This document shows positions 1-11,609 of a DNA stretch of 64,000 nt, piece after piece. The stretch comes from Hypericum androsaemum (Eukaryota > Streptophyta > Magnoliopsida > Malpighiales > Hypericaceae). The notes under the pieces are model-generated. The model worked only from the letters and a program-made list of their open reading frames with translations. It was not told the origin of the DNA and did not search any database. The stretch is taken from positions 2,046,001-2,110,000 of the forward strand of contig OZ023185.1 in NCBI GenBank assembly GCA_963995505.1. The letters run 5' to 3'. The position numbers and the translations under genes are program-made. Numbering within the stretch: the first letter of the stretch is position 1; each line of letters opens with the position of its first letter.

Positions 1-333
1 ATGAATGGTTTGGAGCTTACCAGTAGAAGTATGTCCCATAAACATCGTATAATATAACAATTACGACTTTTCGCCAAATGATTAGTTAGCTTTTAACTTT
101 TTGGCTGGTCCTTCATTAAAAAAGAACTTTTGGGCTGGTCCTAAACCTGAGCCATCAACGCGCATGTAATAAAGAATTCAGGACTATATCCAAGTTCGTT
201 ATTCCCCTATGCTCCAATTAAATTTTCTCAAATAAAATAAAATAAGGCGACGAGTTTGAACACGTGTGTTATACAGCTTACGTGCATGCTCGCTAGCCAC
301 CTAAATTAGTTATACTAACTCCTCACCAACATC

Positions 334-341
334 TATATAAA
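334..341 (+). promoter_or_regulatory. TATA box of the pectin methylesterase gene
   Basis: TATATAAA lies 140 bp upstream of the ATG at 481, in a clean promoter position. Transcription would start near 365-375 and leave a 5' UTR of about 110 nt that is A/C-rich and lacks an upstream ATG. The identification rests on motif and spacing only. Confidence 0.6.
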
Positions 342-480
342 GGGATCAAAACCTCCACAAATCGAATATCAGAAAACAAAATTCATAAACCCTAATCACA
401 AGTCTCAATCCATTTCCAGAGCCCAAACAAATTAACAAATTTAAAATTTTCTTCTTCCCAATTTGGCAATATTGTTTTAA

Positions 481-2508
481 ATGGAGATTAAGAGCTTGTT
501 ATTAGCAATCCTGTTGGTGGTGATTGTCCTTGTAACCCCAACGGTTGATTGCTATGACAAGAAAAGGGTACAAGCTCTGTGCAGCAAGCTCCCTCACCCA
601 CAACCATGCGAGTTTTTCTTGACCCAGAAAGCCGCAGCCTTGAACAACTCTATCGACCTAGAGGCCAACTCTCTTATGGTCTCCTTGGAAGTAACCCTAG
701 AAAGAGCCCAACTAGCCCTCACCCACACGACGTCTCTCGGCGCCAAGTGTAGCGACCCGCGTGAGAAGGCAGCTTGGGAGGACTGCCTTGACCTCTACAA
801 GCACACAGTAGAGCAGCTCAATAGGACCATTTCCAGCAAGTGCACCAACTTCGAGAAGCAAACATGGCTTAGCACCGCCCTTACCAACCTCGACACTTGC
901 AAGACCGGGTTCGAGGAGCTTGGCTTGACGGCTAACATCTATCCCATGATGTCCAATAACGTGTCCTATTTGGTGAGCAACGCCTTGGCTCTTAACAAGG
1001 GACCAAACGGTACTGAAACCAAGTACAAGGATGGTTTTCCTGTTTGGGTCAAGCCCGGCGACCGCAAGCTTCTGGCATCTTCCACGACCGCGAATGTGGT
1101 GGTGGCTCAGGACGGGTCCGGAAACTACAAGACAGTTAGCCAGGCTGTCGCAGCGGCTTCGGGGAAGACGAGGTTCGTTATACATGTCAAGGCAGGGACA
1201 TATAACGAGAATGTCCAGATAAAAGCCGCCAATGTCATGTTGGTTGGTGATGGTATTGGGAAGACCATTATCACTGGCAGCAAAAGCGTCGGGGGTTCAG
1301 GTTCTACCACCTTCCAGTCGGCTACCGTTGGTACGTAATTAATGAAATATATACTCTCTAGAAACGTTTATAAAATCTGCTTAATTGTTTTTAATACAGT
1401 GAAAAAATATTGTCAAACACCTGACCAAATTTTAGGAGTACAAAAAATTAGACATGCTTGTGAAAACGTATTAAGTTTTGCATGTGTGATATCTAGAAAG
1501 CGAACTTTGAAATCCTAAGACGTATGCATCTTTCGTACCTAGTCAGGATCATGCAGTTTACGTAGCTGGCTACTGTTGAGCCTTTTTGACTTTTATGGTC
1601 GAGCAATAAAATTTCCTTCTTGATTACTTTAAACGCAAGAAAGTACAATTTTTAATTAATTGTTTGATTACTGGAAATTAATCTATTGCTATCCCACCAA
1701 AGGAATTAAAACAAAAAATGGTAAAATACAAGTGGCTATCTTGTTATCAGCGTCTAATTATTTTGGAGAAATGCTAATTAATTATAAGCCGTCTAATTTG
1801 TTCTCTATCACTATTACAGCAATCACAGGAGATTCTTTCATCGCCAAGGGCATCACATTCAGAAACACCGCCGGTGCTGCAAACCACCAAGCGGTGGCCC
1901 TTCGTAGCGGCTCAGACCTCTCGGTGTTCTACCAGTGCAGCTTCGAAGGCTACCAAGACACTCTCTACGCCATCTCCCAAAGACAGTTCTATCGGAACTG
2001 CGACATATACGGCACCGTAGACTTCATCTTCGGCAACGCGGCGGTCGTGTTCCAGAGCTGCAACATCTACGCGCGCTACCCTCCAAACAAGGTCAACACA
2101 ATCACCGCCCAAGGGAGGACCGATCCCAACCAGAACACTGGGATTTCGATCCATGATTGTACCGTCACGTCGGCTTCTGACTTGAAGGCCAACTCGGCTA
2201 ATGTTAAGACGTACCTCGGTAGGCCGTGGAAGGCGTATTCGAGGACGGTGTTCATGAAGACGTATCTCGATGGCTTGGTCAATTCCGCCGGTTGGTACCC
2301 TTGGAGTGGAAATTTCGCTCTTGACACTTTGTACTACGGGGAGTACGCTAATACCGGACCCGGGTCGTCCACCGCTGGTAGGGTTACCTGGAAGGGGTTC
2401 CATGTCATCACCAGCGCCACCGTGGCGTCCCAGTTCACCGTCGGCAATCTCATCAACGGTGGCTCCTGGTTGCCGGCCACCGGTATTCCTTATACCGCCG
2501 GGCTTTGA
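481..2508 (+). CDS. Pectin methylesterase with N-terminal PMEI pro-domain (type I PME)
   Basis: Two exons, 481..1330 and 1820..2508, joined by a phase-1 GT-AG intron of 489 bp, give 512 aa, a normal length for type I PMEs. Residues 1-24 form a hydrophobic signal peptide. Residues about 28-175 are the four-helix PMEI inhibitor domain with spaced cysteines. An RKLL motif at 195-198 is the usual subtilase processing site that frees the mature enzyme. The catalytic domain follows, with GTYNEN, QAVAL (Q307), YQDTL (Q329, D330 acid/base), DFIFG (D351 nucleophile) and LGRPW (R418, W420) all present. The family removes methyl esters from homogalacturonan in the cell wall, releasing methanol and setting wall stiffness. 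All key residues are intact, so it should be active. The intron position is the conserved one just after the SATVG-type segment. The substrate tissue cannot be told from sequence. Confidence 0.96.
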
Positions 2509-4448
2509 ATTATCTAGGCTTCCCAATTTAATTGGTTTATTTACTTTAAAAGGGTTTGTAGTTATGTATACTATAGATGCTATTCTTTCATTATATTTGA
2601 TGTAAACAAAGAAAATAATTAGATGCATCCCAGACTCCCAGTACGTAGGTTCCTCCAAAGTTGGACTTTATGGGATTGCAATCATTAGCTATAGTTTATT
2701 TATTTTATTGGCGCCGATTGGTTATTCAAAGTTTAATTTGTAATTCTATAAATGCCGTTATTGTAACATTACAAGTTGAAATTTCTTACATGTGATGATG
2801 CTACTAAATTTTCCATGGCGATTCTTTTCTATGTATCTATATATAATTTTTTTTTATATAAGTGAAATATATTTAGTTATGGAATTGGCTTTTGCTCGAA
2901 ATGGATGAGGGCGGTGGCCCAGAGAATCACGCAATTGACAGAGTCATGGAAGACTAAAGTTCAATTAATTTTAGTCGTCTTTTGAAACGAAAGCCTGTTG
3001 GTATTAATTAATATGAACATAAACAAACTACAATTATGTATCATCAGCTATATAGTAATTGCGCATTTTTTTTACAAACACCTAGAGTTCAAATCTTATT
3101 AGACCTATGAAATATCGCAAAATTCGTACAACAAATATTTAGTATTTAACGTTGTTGTATTCTGATGTACTCGAATCCGAGACTTTAATGTGTCATGGAC
3201 AGATTTTGGAAAAAAGGCCCAGGAAGGTATAAGGTCCAGAATCTATTTTGTTGGTTTTCTGATTGTGGTCCGTTTCCGGCCCAATAAGATCAGAAAAGGA
3301 ACGCCGTCATCTTGGGTCACGATTTGGGTCTAAAAAATCCAGTATGCTTAGGCCTCATCTTTTGTCACGTAAATCACATTCCCCAATTATTTCATCCATT
3401 TATTAAAAAAAAAGATAAAATCATTGCCTATTCCAAGGGATTTCCACTAATTTATGAGCGCATCAAAATCATCCAGAGAGGTTAGATACAAATTATGAAA
3501 TCTATTATTTGCTATATATCATATTTAATTATATCCGATTTTAGTATTTGGACATGATTAAGTAATTCTATCATACGAGTGAATTATATTGATACAAGTT
3601 GCATCGACAAGATGACATCTTTTTCCACGCAAGGAGTAACCAAACTTACCGATATCTGAATCGACTTATGTTCTATCTATAACAGGAACATGGAAAGTCC
3701 TGTCCCGTCTCGGGTAAGAAGGATGGAGTTGTTGCGATTCTGGCCAATGGCAAAGAAGAACCCGCCCGGGGATAAAATATGTGACGACGACCACCACCAC
3801 CTTATATTTCCCATCGTTGGTAGAGGACAGGAGAGATATTTCCTGCCTCGTCGTAGTTATATCATTCGTGTCCTAACCGGTTATGGAAGACATCAACTGA
3901 GGGTCACGGATCGTTTTGATGTTGTAGTTTTTAAAATGTATTCATTAAGTATTTACGATGCGACCAAACAAATTTAAAGTTCTCTTCGTAAATCTTCTAT
4001 TTAGGAGTCGGACGACTCTATAAATCATATTTTGATTTTTTACGGACAGAAGCTGGTTATCTTGTCGACCGGTTCTGCTAGTTGTTAGCACCAAATTAAA
4101 AGGGTTTGTACTTTGTAGGTCCTGCCAGTTCTCTTGTCTAAATGGCTTCACTCGGACGTCATTTTTCCTGCTGGAAGCTTCTGATTCTATTATTCCGCAA
4201 GATAACACAGGGAAGCCAACAAATTTGCTAAACGTGGACTTCCCAATAGTAGAGGAAGAATCGATTGATCTTAAAATTCTACAGTAGTCCTTAACTTATA
4301 GTTACTCTACCAAAATTAACCTTCTCACTCCTAAATTTTATTAGGAATGATTCAAACATTACTATAAAAGTCATTATGAATAGTCCATAATTGTGCCTTA
4401 AATGCGGAAACGGCTGCATTTTGAAAAGGCCTTACCATTCATTTTAAA
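2509..4448. other. Intergenic, no gene recognised
   Basis: AT-rich sequence downstream of the PME gene. The first about 150 bp presumably hold its 3' UTR and polyadenylation region (A-rich around 2605-2625). Short open frames at 3690-3977 and 3945-4208 have no family resemblance I recognise and no coding-like composition. No tRNA or repeat structure is obvious. Confidence 0.5.
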
Positions 4449-5500
4449 GGGCCAATTTTTTGAGAAATTTTATATTGATCCCTCCATACCAAATCATTTG
4501 ATAATTTGGTATGTCTTTACCAATCAATAAATGACAAGTGAACAACTGGGGTATTTCATTAATCTATGTGTATAATCTAATTATGACATATAATCTGTAA
4601 TTAATGCTGATCAAAATAATCTGCAATCAATAGTTATAGAAACCAAAAAGTTTTTTTAAATCAGATTCTTTACCTTTAATAATATTTTGTTGCAATTTTT
4701 TTAGTGCTTTTCGAAGAAATTTATTAACCAAATTCTCTCAAAATCTAACTAGAAGTTTTTGTAGGAGTGTTCTTCTGTGATGGATTTTTATTTTGCAAAA
4801 ATATCATTCTTGATAAAAGTTACATGCATTGATTAACATGTATAAAGCATAGACTAAATTTACACATGTGCTTATCAAACGTATTAATTAACATGTATTT
4901 CAATGTCGAACAGTTGGGTATGAACAGCATGAAGATGTTTCAAGTAATTAATATGACAATTTTTTCCCCTCAAAGTCTCTTAATTTCTAATAACTATTCA
5001 CTTCAATAGTTTCGCAGTTACCCAGATTCAAGTTGTTTATACCATTAATGTTTGAATTCGAATAGAGAAGTTAATAAGTTTTATTTATTTACTATTATGT
5101 TTAAATAAAACTTACAAAATTCGGATAATATTTATGTTCCATAAAGTAAATAAGAAAATTAAGGGACCATAAATAATTAAATTTATGATTAAGAGTTTTT
5201 TATCAAATTTTCTTTAAGCAACAAATAAATAGTAATAATTCAGTTTATTATTTGGTTCACATAAATGACTTCCTTTCATAATATAAAATCAACGAGAATT
5301 ATGGTTAACTTTCCATAAAATTTTCCTTTCAAGATCTTATTCTATTAATTACATATTATATATCATAATTAGATCATACACGCATGGATTAATGAATTAT
5401 CCCACTTGTCTATTTGTCATTTATTGATTGACAAAAATATACCAAATCATTAAATAATTTGGTACGAAAAGACCAACATAAATTTTTTCCAATTTTTCAC
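4449..5500. mobile_element. Terminal-inverted-repeat element, approximate ends
   Basis: The segment around 4449-4610 recurs in inverted orientation at about 5375-5500. Both arms contain a TACCAAAT...ATTTGGTA mini-palindrome followed by TCAATAAATGACAA and ATTCATTAATC-like stretches. Arms are about 150 bp and roughly 75-80% alike by eye. The interior (4620-5340) is AT-rich with no coding frame. I could not find a convincing target-site duplication, so the ends are approximate. It is a non-autonomous DNA-transposon-like element. Confidence 0.6.
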
Positions 5501-5988
5501 TTTGGCGGTGGCGAGTTAAAAGTTTCATATATAAATCAAAAAGCGATCAGCCAAGAAACACCACGATATCTATCCATGGATTCTCCACTATCATAAAGCT
5601 ATCTTCTCAGTTGATAGGGACGCCTGAGGTGGCTAAATCTTCTTGGGCGGCAGAATTTTTTTTCTTTACCTATATTTTTCTTAAAGATAAATTTTTATAC
5701 GACGCCAAAACAGAAATTGTGATGTTCGTTTTAATTCGTATGGGAATTGGGAATCACGTAGAAAATGGAAATTAATCAAAAACTAGGACGGAAATTTGAA
5801 AAATTCTATGAGAATCCTAACTGCTGGAACTGCTAAATTCTAAAGCAACATCTATCTTTTACGGATTGAAAAACGAGGAGAGTGGTCGAATCATTTCAAT
5901 CGACAATTATTGCAGTCAAATCTGTTTATATTTTTTTGAGAGATCAAATCTGTTTATATTGGTTCGGGATGTGTGGTAAATAAAATTT

Positions 5989-6148
5989 GAGTATTTTTAT
6001 TTTCGACAATTTGTAGAATAGGGTCTTTGAGTGTGTTCTGCCATACTCTTTTTTTAGCATTTTTTGGTCCTACCCTAAAAAAAATGTACTCTCCGCAGAA
6101 CCCATTCTAAAAATTGTCGAGAATTCTAACCCCCTGCAAAAAATACTC
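5989..6148. mobile_element. 160-bp palindromic MITE with perfect 9-bp TSD
   Basis: The element begins GAGTATTTTT and ends with its inverted copy AAAAATACTC. The two halves can fold over most of their length (GACAATTTGTAGAATAGGGT-like arm against its complement). ATAAAATTT is directly repeated at 5980-5988 and 6149-6157. A 9-bp TSD fits a Mutator-like MITE. It has no coding capacity. Confidence 0.75.
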
Positions 6149-6312
6149 ATAAAATTTGCTCTGATATTTTAAATCAAATTCAAAATTTTAAAAAAATAAA
6201 ATCTAAACAAAGCCATTAGCTTTTCATAATTCGTTTACTTAAATTTGACCTAAAATTTAAGATTATATTATTTTTTTATATTAAAAAACCTAAAGTCTAA
6301 GAATCATTAGGA

Positions 6313-6396
6313 GCTAATAACTTATATGATGATACAAATTAATATATTTTTTACAGAGATTATAATATATATTAATTTGTATGGAAATATTAGCAC
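6313..6396. repeat. Short hairpin / mini-MITE
   Basis: ATACAAATTAATATAT at 6332-6347 is a perfect 16-bp inverted repeat of 6367-6382, with GCTAATA-type outer arms at both edges. It could form a stem of about 30 bp. No TSD was identified. Confidence 0.4.
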
Positions 6397-6755
6397 AATA
6401 CGTAATCAAGGTCAACCAACAGGTGATGATGACATTGTTTTAATGTAGCTGAGTTTGATCATTTAGGAACACTAGGTAGAAAAATTATACTTCAAATTTG
6501 ATTAGTCGAATAATAATATACAAATACAAGCTAATATAAACCAGAAACTATCATTTAGACTATAACACCAATAATTGACACCACAAGAACGATAGCGTTT
6601 CCTATCAATTTACATATTAAATAGGATTGCAAAGCGCAATTGAACTTAACATTAAAAAAAACGTTGAAAAGGTCCAAAGTAAAATCGTAAACACCTAAAG
6701 TACTAACAGCAACACCGAATTATATATCATCCTCAACTAAATAATAAAAATGATA

Positions 6756-7274
6756 CTAAATTACTGCACGGCGGTGGTCGCGTCTCGACGTCGCCGGCTT
6801 GGCGCCACTGCACCGGCCGATTTCCTTGATCCGCGACCGGACCCGGTCGAACTCAGCGAACCGGCAGGGGATCGTGATCCCGCCCTGCTGGTTGAACCCG
6901 TATTCCTCCTCGGCCTCCCTGAGGAGATCGCTGAACAGCGGGTGGTTAACGTAAATAACGGGAACCAGCACACGGCGGAAGTCGCCGTCCTTCTGGCCCA
7001 CGTAAACCGCCATGTGCCCCTTGGGCACGTGCACAGCCGGCTTCTGATCTCGAACAGGCTCCTGACCCAGTGGAACGTAACCCGACCGGTTCGACTTGGC
7101 GGCGATCAGGCGGCGGCGCCCCCAGCTGATCAGCTTTGAGAAAGGCTTGATCTTGCAGGCTGTCGGTGAGTCCAGGCGGTTGTATTGGGCCGGGGACCGG
7201 GTCCGGCGGAAGATCCACGCGGAAACCCGACGGATCTTCCTCCCGATCTTGAAGCCGCGCATCTTCCTCATCAT
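6756..7274 (-). CDS. SAUR family auxin-responsive protein
   Basis: Intronless 172-aa protein. Residues about 79-152 form the SAUR domain: VPKGHMAVYVG, then RRVLVPVIYVNHPLFSDLL, REAEEEYGF and GGITIPC. These are signature segments of the family. The basic N-terminus (MMRKMRGFKIGRK) resembles the SAUR36-like long-N-terminal subgroup. The second Met is an equally good start. SAURs promote cell expansion by inhibiting PP2C.D phosphatases and so activating plasma-membrane H+-ATPases; some members act in senescence. The absence of introns and strong local GC-richness are typical of the family. No AuxRE could be assigned with confidence upstream. Exact orthology is uncertain. Confidence 0.93.
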   Translation of the reverse strand: MMRKMRGFKIGRKIRRVSAWIFRRTRSPAQYNRLDSPTACKIKPFSKLISWGRRRLIAAKSNRSGYVPLGQEPVRDQKPAVHVPKGHMAVYVGQKDGDFRRVLVPVIYVNHPLFSDLLREAEEEYGFNQQGGITIPCRFAEFDRVRSRIKEIGRCSGAKPATSRRDHRRAVI

Positions 7275-8265
7275 GTCCTCGAACGTAGTTCGGTTTAGTT
7301 TTTTTTTTTTGGTGGAATAGTTCGGTTTAGTTTATGGGTGTACGCAGCCGTCGAGCGGGTTTTGGGGGGGTGGGGGTGTTTATTTTCAGGAGAAGGGCCA
7401 AGGGTCGGCGACGGACATGGTTAAGCGGAAGAGAGTGAGGCAGATTTCGGAGAGGGACATAGGTATATTTGACATTTCAGTTGCCTCCTATCCTATGGCT
7501 ACGAGAATCAGGATCTTCTTCTTCTTCGAAATTCGATCTTTTTGTCTTTGGGAATTTAATTTAACACCCGAAATTATAAATACTATTCTCGTGTGGTTGG
7601 GAAGAAAGGGAGGAGGGGTTTTGTTATAGAAGAGTGTGTTTGTGGTACACCCTTTATATACCAGACGCAGAGAAGACCTAGTGGTAGCCGTAGCCTTTAT
7701 TATCGTGATTTTATTACGATTCTCAATATTGTTTGAACCTTGTCTTTCAATAGATTTTAGGAAGACTAAGTAATTTGTTGAATGAGAAAATCTGATCCCA
7801 ACTGAACTCTATCTTCAGAAGATTATCTAGTCTGTTGAGATGAGTTTTAGTTTTTTTTAGGATTTATCTTTAGGATATTTGTTATAGTTGACTTCGACTA
7901 TCTTCTATATTACAATTGAGGAACACTATTTTTACTTAATTAAAATTATGTGTTAAAATTATGAAAATTTTGTTGTTATTGTAGGTTTGAAATTTGTATT
8001 GGTTGATTTAACATGTATTTAGATATAATAAAATTCCAATGAAAAGGCTAATAGTAATATTTTATAGACGAGGACAAAACCACTAAGCAGGTTGGATTAA
8101 ATTATTGATTTATCAACACATATATATTTTAGTATTTCTCGATATATTTGTTGGAGTGCAAAAAATATCAAGGCACGAAGGGAATTCTCGGGTATAACAT
8201 GCACTATGTGGGTGTCTCAGCATATACGTATTGTGCCTTGGCATGGACAAAGTATATGGTGCTCT
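7275..8265. other. SAUR upstream region and intergenic DNA
   Basis: On the - strand this is the SAUR promoter and 5' leader. A TATATAAA motif lies at 7653-7660 and a GC-rich segment at 7330-7440. Beyond 7700 the DNA is AT-rich with no recognised gene or repeat. Confidence 0.5.
7653..7660 (-). promoter_or_regulatory. Candidate TATA box of the SAUR gene
   Basis: TATATAAA on the - strand, about 380 bp upstream of the SAUR ATG. It would imply a 5' UTR near 350 nt, long but possible. Motif evidence only. Confidence 0.4.
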
Positions 8266-8596
8266 CACTTGGGACATCTCACCTGGGACACCTCCATGGG
8301 ACATCTCACTTGAGACATATTATATTTCCTTGAGACATCTCGCCTTAGGTCTCGATCGAGATCTCACCTTGGATCTTGACCGAGGTCTCACATCGGGTCT
8401 CAACCGAGATCTCGACATGGATCTCGACCGGGATCTCACATTGGATCTCGATCGGAGTCTCGCCTTGGATCTCACCGTGAACATCTCACCTGGGTTGTCT
8501 CACCTGAGATATTTTACTTCCTTGGAATATCTCATCACCTTGGTTGTCTCGTCTTGAGTCTCGACCGGAGTCTTACCATGGGTCTGGACCAGGGTT
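8266..8596. repeat. Degenerate CTCGACC/GATCTCA minisatellite
   Basis: About 330 bp built from variants of a roughly 24-bp unit containing GGATCTCGACC, GGTCTCA and GGGACATCTCA. An open frame crosses it with a repetitive L-D-R-D-L pattern, but it is repeat-driven. No terminal structure was found. Confidence 0.65.
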
Positions 8597-8597
8597 A

Positions 8598-9300
8598 GGG
8601 ATGGCAATGGGTTGGGTTGGGTAGAATATTAGTAGGACCCTACCTATACCCTAGTTTTTTTGGATGGACCCATATTCTACCCTCGACCCTACAAATTTTT
8701 TATTGTTAGATTCATACCCTATCCTCCTGGAGACCCAGGGTGTACAGGTCCGACCCTTTAACGTTCTGCATTTTGATAATTTTTAATAAAAAATTAATTT
8801 TATATAAAATTTAAATAAATTCAAAACATCTACTACGTTATACATCAAGATTCAATAGAAAATTGATGAAACATCAAATTTTGTAATTTAATTTCAATAG
8901 TCCAAGATTTTTCTTTTAGAGTTTGAAGTACATAAACAATTCAACATAAGAAAAATATAGCATGTCGGCTTCTAGTGATCCATCATTCACGACATCTTCT
9001 AAACTTGTTGTGGAATAACATAATAAATATGTTAAAGTTAACCGTAAAATATATTATATATATTATCAATACAGTTTAACTAGGGTCTAACTAGAGTTTA
9101 ATTAAGATAAAGTCTAAAATATGATAAAAGTGTAAGGGTATGGTCCGACCCACATGGTCTAGCTATGGATTCATACCCTACCATAGACTCTACCTCTAAA
9201 CATGGACTCATACCCATACTCTATCATAAACTCGGTCAAAATCAACATACCCTAGACCCGTAGGGTAAGGGAAGGGTCCGACCCTCAGGAAATTTTCTTG
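8598..9300 (+). repeat. Interspersed repeat beginning GGGATGGCAATGGG (copy 1)
   Basis: Begins TAGGGATGGCAATGGG and continues with alternating ACCCTACC/ACCCATA motifs, an AT-rich centre, then further TACCC motifs ending near ACCCTCAGG. The same order of motifs occurs on the - strand at 56960-57300 and, more diverged, on + at 59850-60260, so it is a dispersed family. The start resembles some hAT-like termini, but neither TIR nor TSD is clear. Class unassigned. Confidence 0.6.
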
Positions 9301-9459
9301 ACAAAAAAAAGACCGCTGACATCAGCCAGGGACCCGAGACCAATATTTTAAGATAAAGTAGGGAAGGCTAAATAATTTTTTAAAAAGCAGGGACCCTAGA
9401 AGTGATTTCACTATAGATCAGACACATGAGGATAATTTATCCTAAATTTTATCACGGTG

Positions 9460-9474
9460 GATAAGGAAATAAAA
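9460..9474 (+). repeat. 5' target-site duplication of the LINE
   Basis: GATAAGGAAATAAAA occurs here and again, identical, at 15759-15773 immediately after the poly(A) of the LINE. Confidence 0.9.
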
Positions 9475-9752
9475 AAAAGATTTCTCTCCCGTCTGTTGGA
9501 GCTCCCACTTTCTCTCCCTACTGTTCCTTTCCCTTTTCCCAATCCTCACTGTTTTTTTCTCTAACCTTTGTCTGACTTTGTTCTTCCTTGCTTTCTTTTC
9601 GACCTTCCCGTGTACCCTTCCCTCCACTCCCTTCCCAAACCCATGTCTCCCCCAACTACCCACTAAGTGTCTTGATTCGCATTTAGTGTGATCCCTCCTT
9701 TGGTTTGGTCTTTTGTGTTTGTTTTCTGCTTGTGCTGCGTTTTCTCCTGACC

Positions 9753-11609
9753 ATGAATCAGGTGTCTCTCTCCCCCGACTTAAAGGCGGCTTTAATTCGG
9801 GAGACTCAAATCCTCAAAAGTGGTCCATCTATTGTCCTTCCGGACCAGGATGTCTCTTCGCCTGGTAATGAGCTCGTCCTTGTCAGTAAACTGATTTCTT
9901 CAGGGACTCTTAGGGCTTTCTCGGTGAAACCAAGTGTTTCTAAATCGTGGTCTATCCCATTGTTGGAATTGGAGGTCGGGGATCTCGGCCCTAATGTGTT
10001 TTCCTTCACTTTTAAGGCTCTTGCTGCTCGAAATAGAGCCTGGAATAACGCGCCTTGGTCCGTCGCTGGCCATCACCTTGTTCTTAAAGAATGGAGCCCT
10101 GGACTCCCTTGGTCTTCTATTGACTTCTCAGTCACCTCGTTTTTTGTACAGGCTCATGGCCTCCCTCTGAATCTTATTAACAGAGGGTCGGCTCTGGCCA
10201 TTGGAGCTCTATTCAAACGAGTTCTATTTATTGATGAGAACGTTCTTGCTGTGCCTGGTAAGGCTGCTATGATTCGGCTGAAGGTGGAAGTTGACGTGGC
10301 ATTACCCCTCCCTAATAGTTTTCAGATTCCTTGTGGTGGTGGCTCGTCGTGGCATATTGCTTTCAAGTATGAGAGGCTTCCAGATTTATGCTTCTTTTGT
10401 GGCCGGATTGGTCATTCGAGCAGTCATTGCTCCATTGATGGAGTGAAGGTGATGGTTCTTAAAGATTTACCTGCTGAGGAGCTTCCCTTCGGGTTGTGGA
10501 TGCGTGCTGGTTTTAGCCTGGCTTCCCCGAGGTTTTCTTTCCCACGGCGTCCTCAAGATGCTCTGCTGAGCAAGCCCTTGGAGATGATGAAAGGGTTACA
10601 TATTGGGAATGATTGTTCGTCTGCGGGCCTGGGTGAGTCCAGCTCGGATGGTGCTTTGCTGCGAAAGGTTGCTGATCAGCCATTGGCTTTGGGTCCGGTG
10701 GGGATTGCCTTGGCTCCTTCTTTGGACCGGTCGGCCGATCGTATTCCGGCTCCTATGACCCCTCTTCCGGCGAAACCTAGTGAGTCCAGCTTCACTAGGA
10801 TACTTGAAACTCTGTTTGAAAATATCCCTGCCAATCGTAGAGAGAAGGTGACAAGACTGCTTAGAAATATCTCGCCACTGTCTTCGTCTGCTGCTACCCT
10901 CTCTCCTCTTTCTGGGGTTCTCACATCGGGACGTGGAAATGATATTATTTCCCATGCAAGTGGGGGAAAAGTGCTCGATTGGACTAGCTTGGGTAACTCT
11001 GGTTTACCCTCTGATTCGCATTTAACCACGGTTCTTGTTAAACAAGTGGCCACGTTGGCTGGGGCGGGGTCTATGTGGAAAAGGCAGAAACCAAACACTC
11101 GTGGCCGAACTGGGGGTGAGGTGGCACTAAATGTGGGTCTTTCACGGGGCACTGTTCAAACCAAAAATCCCTCTCTTTTAGCGTCTAGTTCTTCTATCCC
11201 TCCCTACCATCTCCCTTCCCCAAAATCCCTTATCCCTCCGCCTATTACTTCTAAACGAAAAGCTTCTGGTGCTGATTTACCCTCCTTTGCTACTAAGAAA
11301 ATTAAGGAGGACCTTTTGTGTGGTTTGCTAACCGATTTATCTTCTGACTTTGTCCCTGGCTCTGTGGTTCCATTTCAGGTAGGATCTCCTGGGACTGTTG
11401 TTTCCCCTGGGACGAGGATTCAAAAAGGCAAGGGTATTGCTAGGTCGCGGGTGTCTACCAAGCAGGTGGCCGGCTCTGGTGCGGGTGGCAAGGGTTTCCT
11501 TTCCCCTTCTACTGGTGGTGTGGCTTCTAGGCGGGGTTCTTCTTCCTTGCCCGCTATTTCTAGCGATCGGGAGTTGGGGGCCTCTAAGCCGCCACCTCCT
11601 AACCTATGA
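9753..11609 (+). CDS. LINE ORF1: DUF4283 / CCHC zinc-knuckle protein
   Basis: 618 aa from the ATG at 9753 (MNQVSLSPDL). The frame is open further upstream but has no earlier ATG. Residues about 50-200 resemble the DUF4283 domain common in plant L1 ORF1 proteins (NAPWSVAGHHLVLKEW, then FFVQAHGLPL). A single zinc knuckle of form C-x2-C-x4-H-x4-C follows (CFFCGRIGHSSSHC). The C-terminal half is rich in Ser, Pro and Gly and low in complexity, with basic patches. Such proteins bind the element RNA and form the ribonucleoprotein for target-primed reverse transcription. The stop codon overlaps the ATG of ORF2 in ATGA (11606-11609), which suggests ORF2 translation by termination-reinitiation. Confidence 0.9.
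   Translation: MNQVSLSPDLKAALIRETQILKSGPSIVLPDQDVSSPGNELVLVSKLISSGTLRAFSVKPSVSKSWSIPLLELEVGDLGPNVFSFTFKALAARNRAWNNAPWSVAGHHLVLKEWSPGLPWSSIDFSVTSFFVQAHGLPLNLINRGSALAIGALFKRVLFIDENVLAVPGKAAMIRLKVEVDVALPLPNSFQIPCGGGSSWHIAFKYERLPDLCFFCGRIGHSSSHCSIDGVKVMVLKDLPAEELPFGLWMRAGFSLASPRFSFPRRPQDALLSKPLEMMKGLHIGNDCSSAGLGESSSDGALLRKVADQPLALGPVGIALAPSLDRSADRIPAPMTPLPAKPSESSFTRILETLFENIPANRREKVTRLLRNISPLSSSAATLSPLSGVLTSGRGNDIISHASGGKVLDWTSLGNSGLPSDSHLTTVLVKQVATLAGAGSMWKRQKPNTRGRTGGEVALNVGLSRGTVQTKNPSLLASSSSIPPYHLPSPKSLIPPPITSKRKASGADLPSFATKKIKEDLLCGLLTDLSSDFVPGSVVPFQVGSPGTVVSPGTRIQKGKGIARSRVSTKQVAGSGAGGKGFLSPSTGGVASRRGSSSLPAISSDRELGASKPPPPNL

Noticed and set aside
1912..2658. 248-aa frame antisense to the PME exon 2
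   Set aside because: Shadow of a strongly conserved coding exon; no independent motif.
8231..8557. 108-aa frame with LDRDL repeats
   Set aside because: Repeat-driven translation of a minisatellite; no family or regulatory context.
9705..9752. Upstream extension of LINE ORF1 (LVFCVCF...)
   Set aside because: No ATG in this part of the frame; the first ATG is at 9753 and gives the expected ORF1 start.
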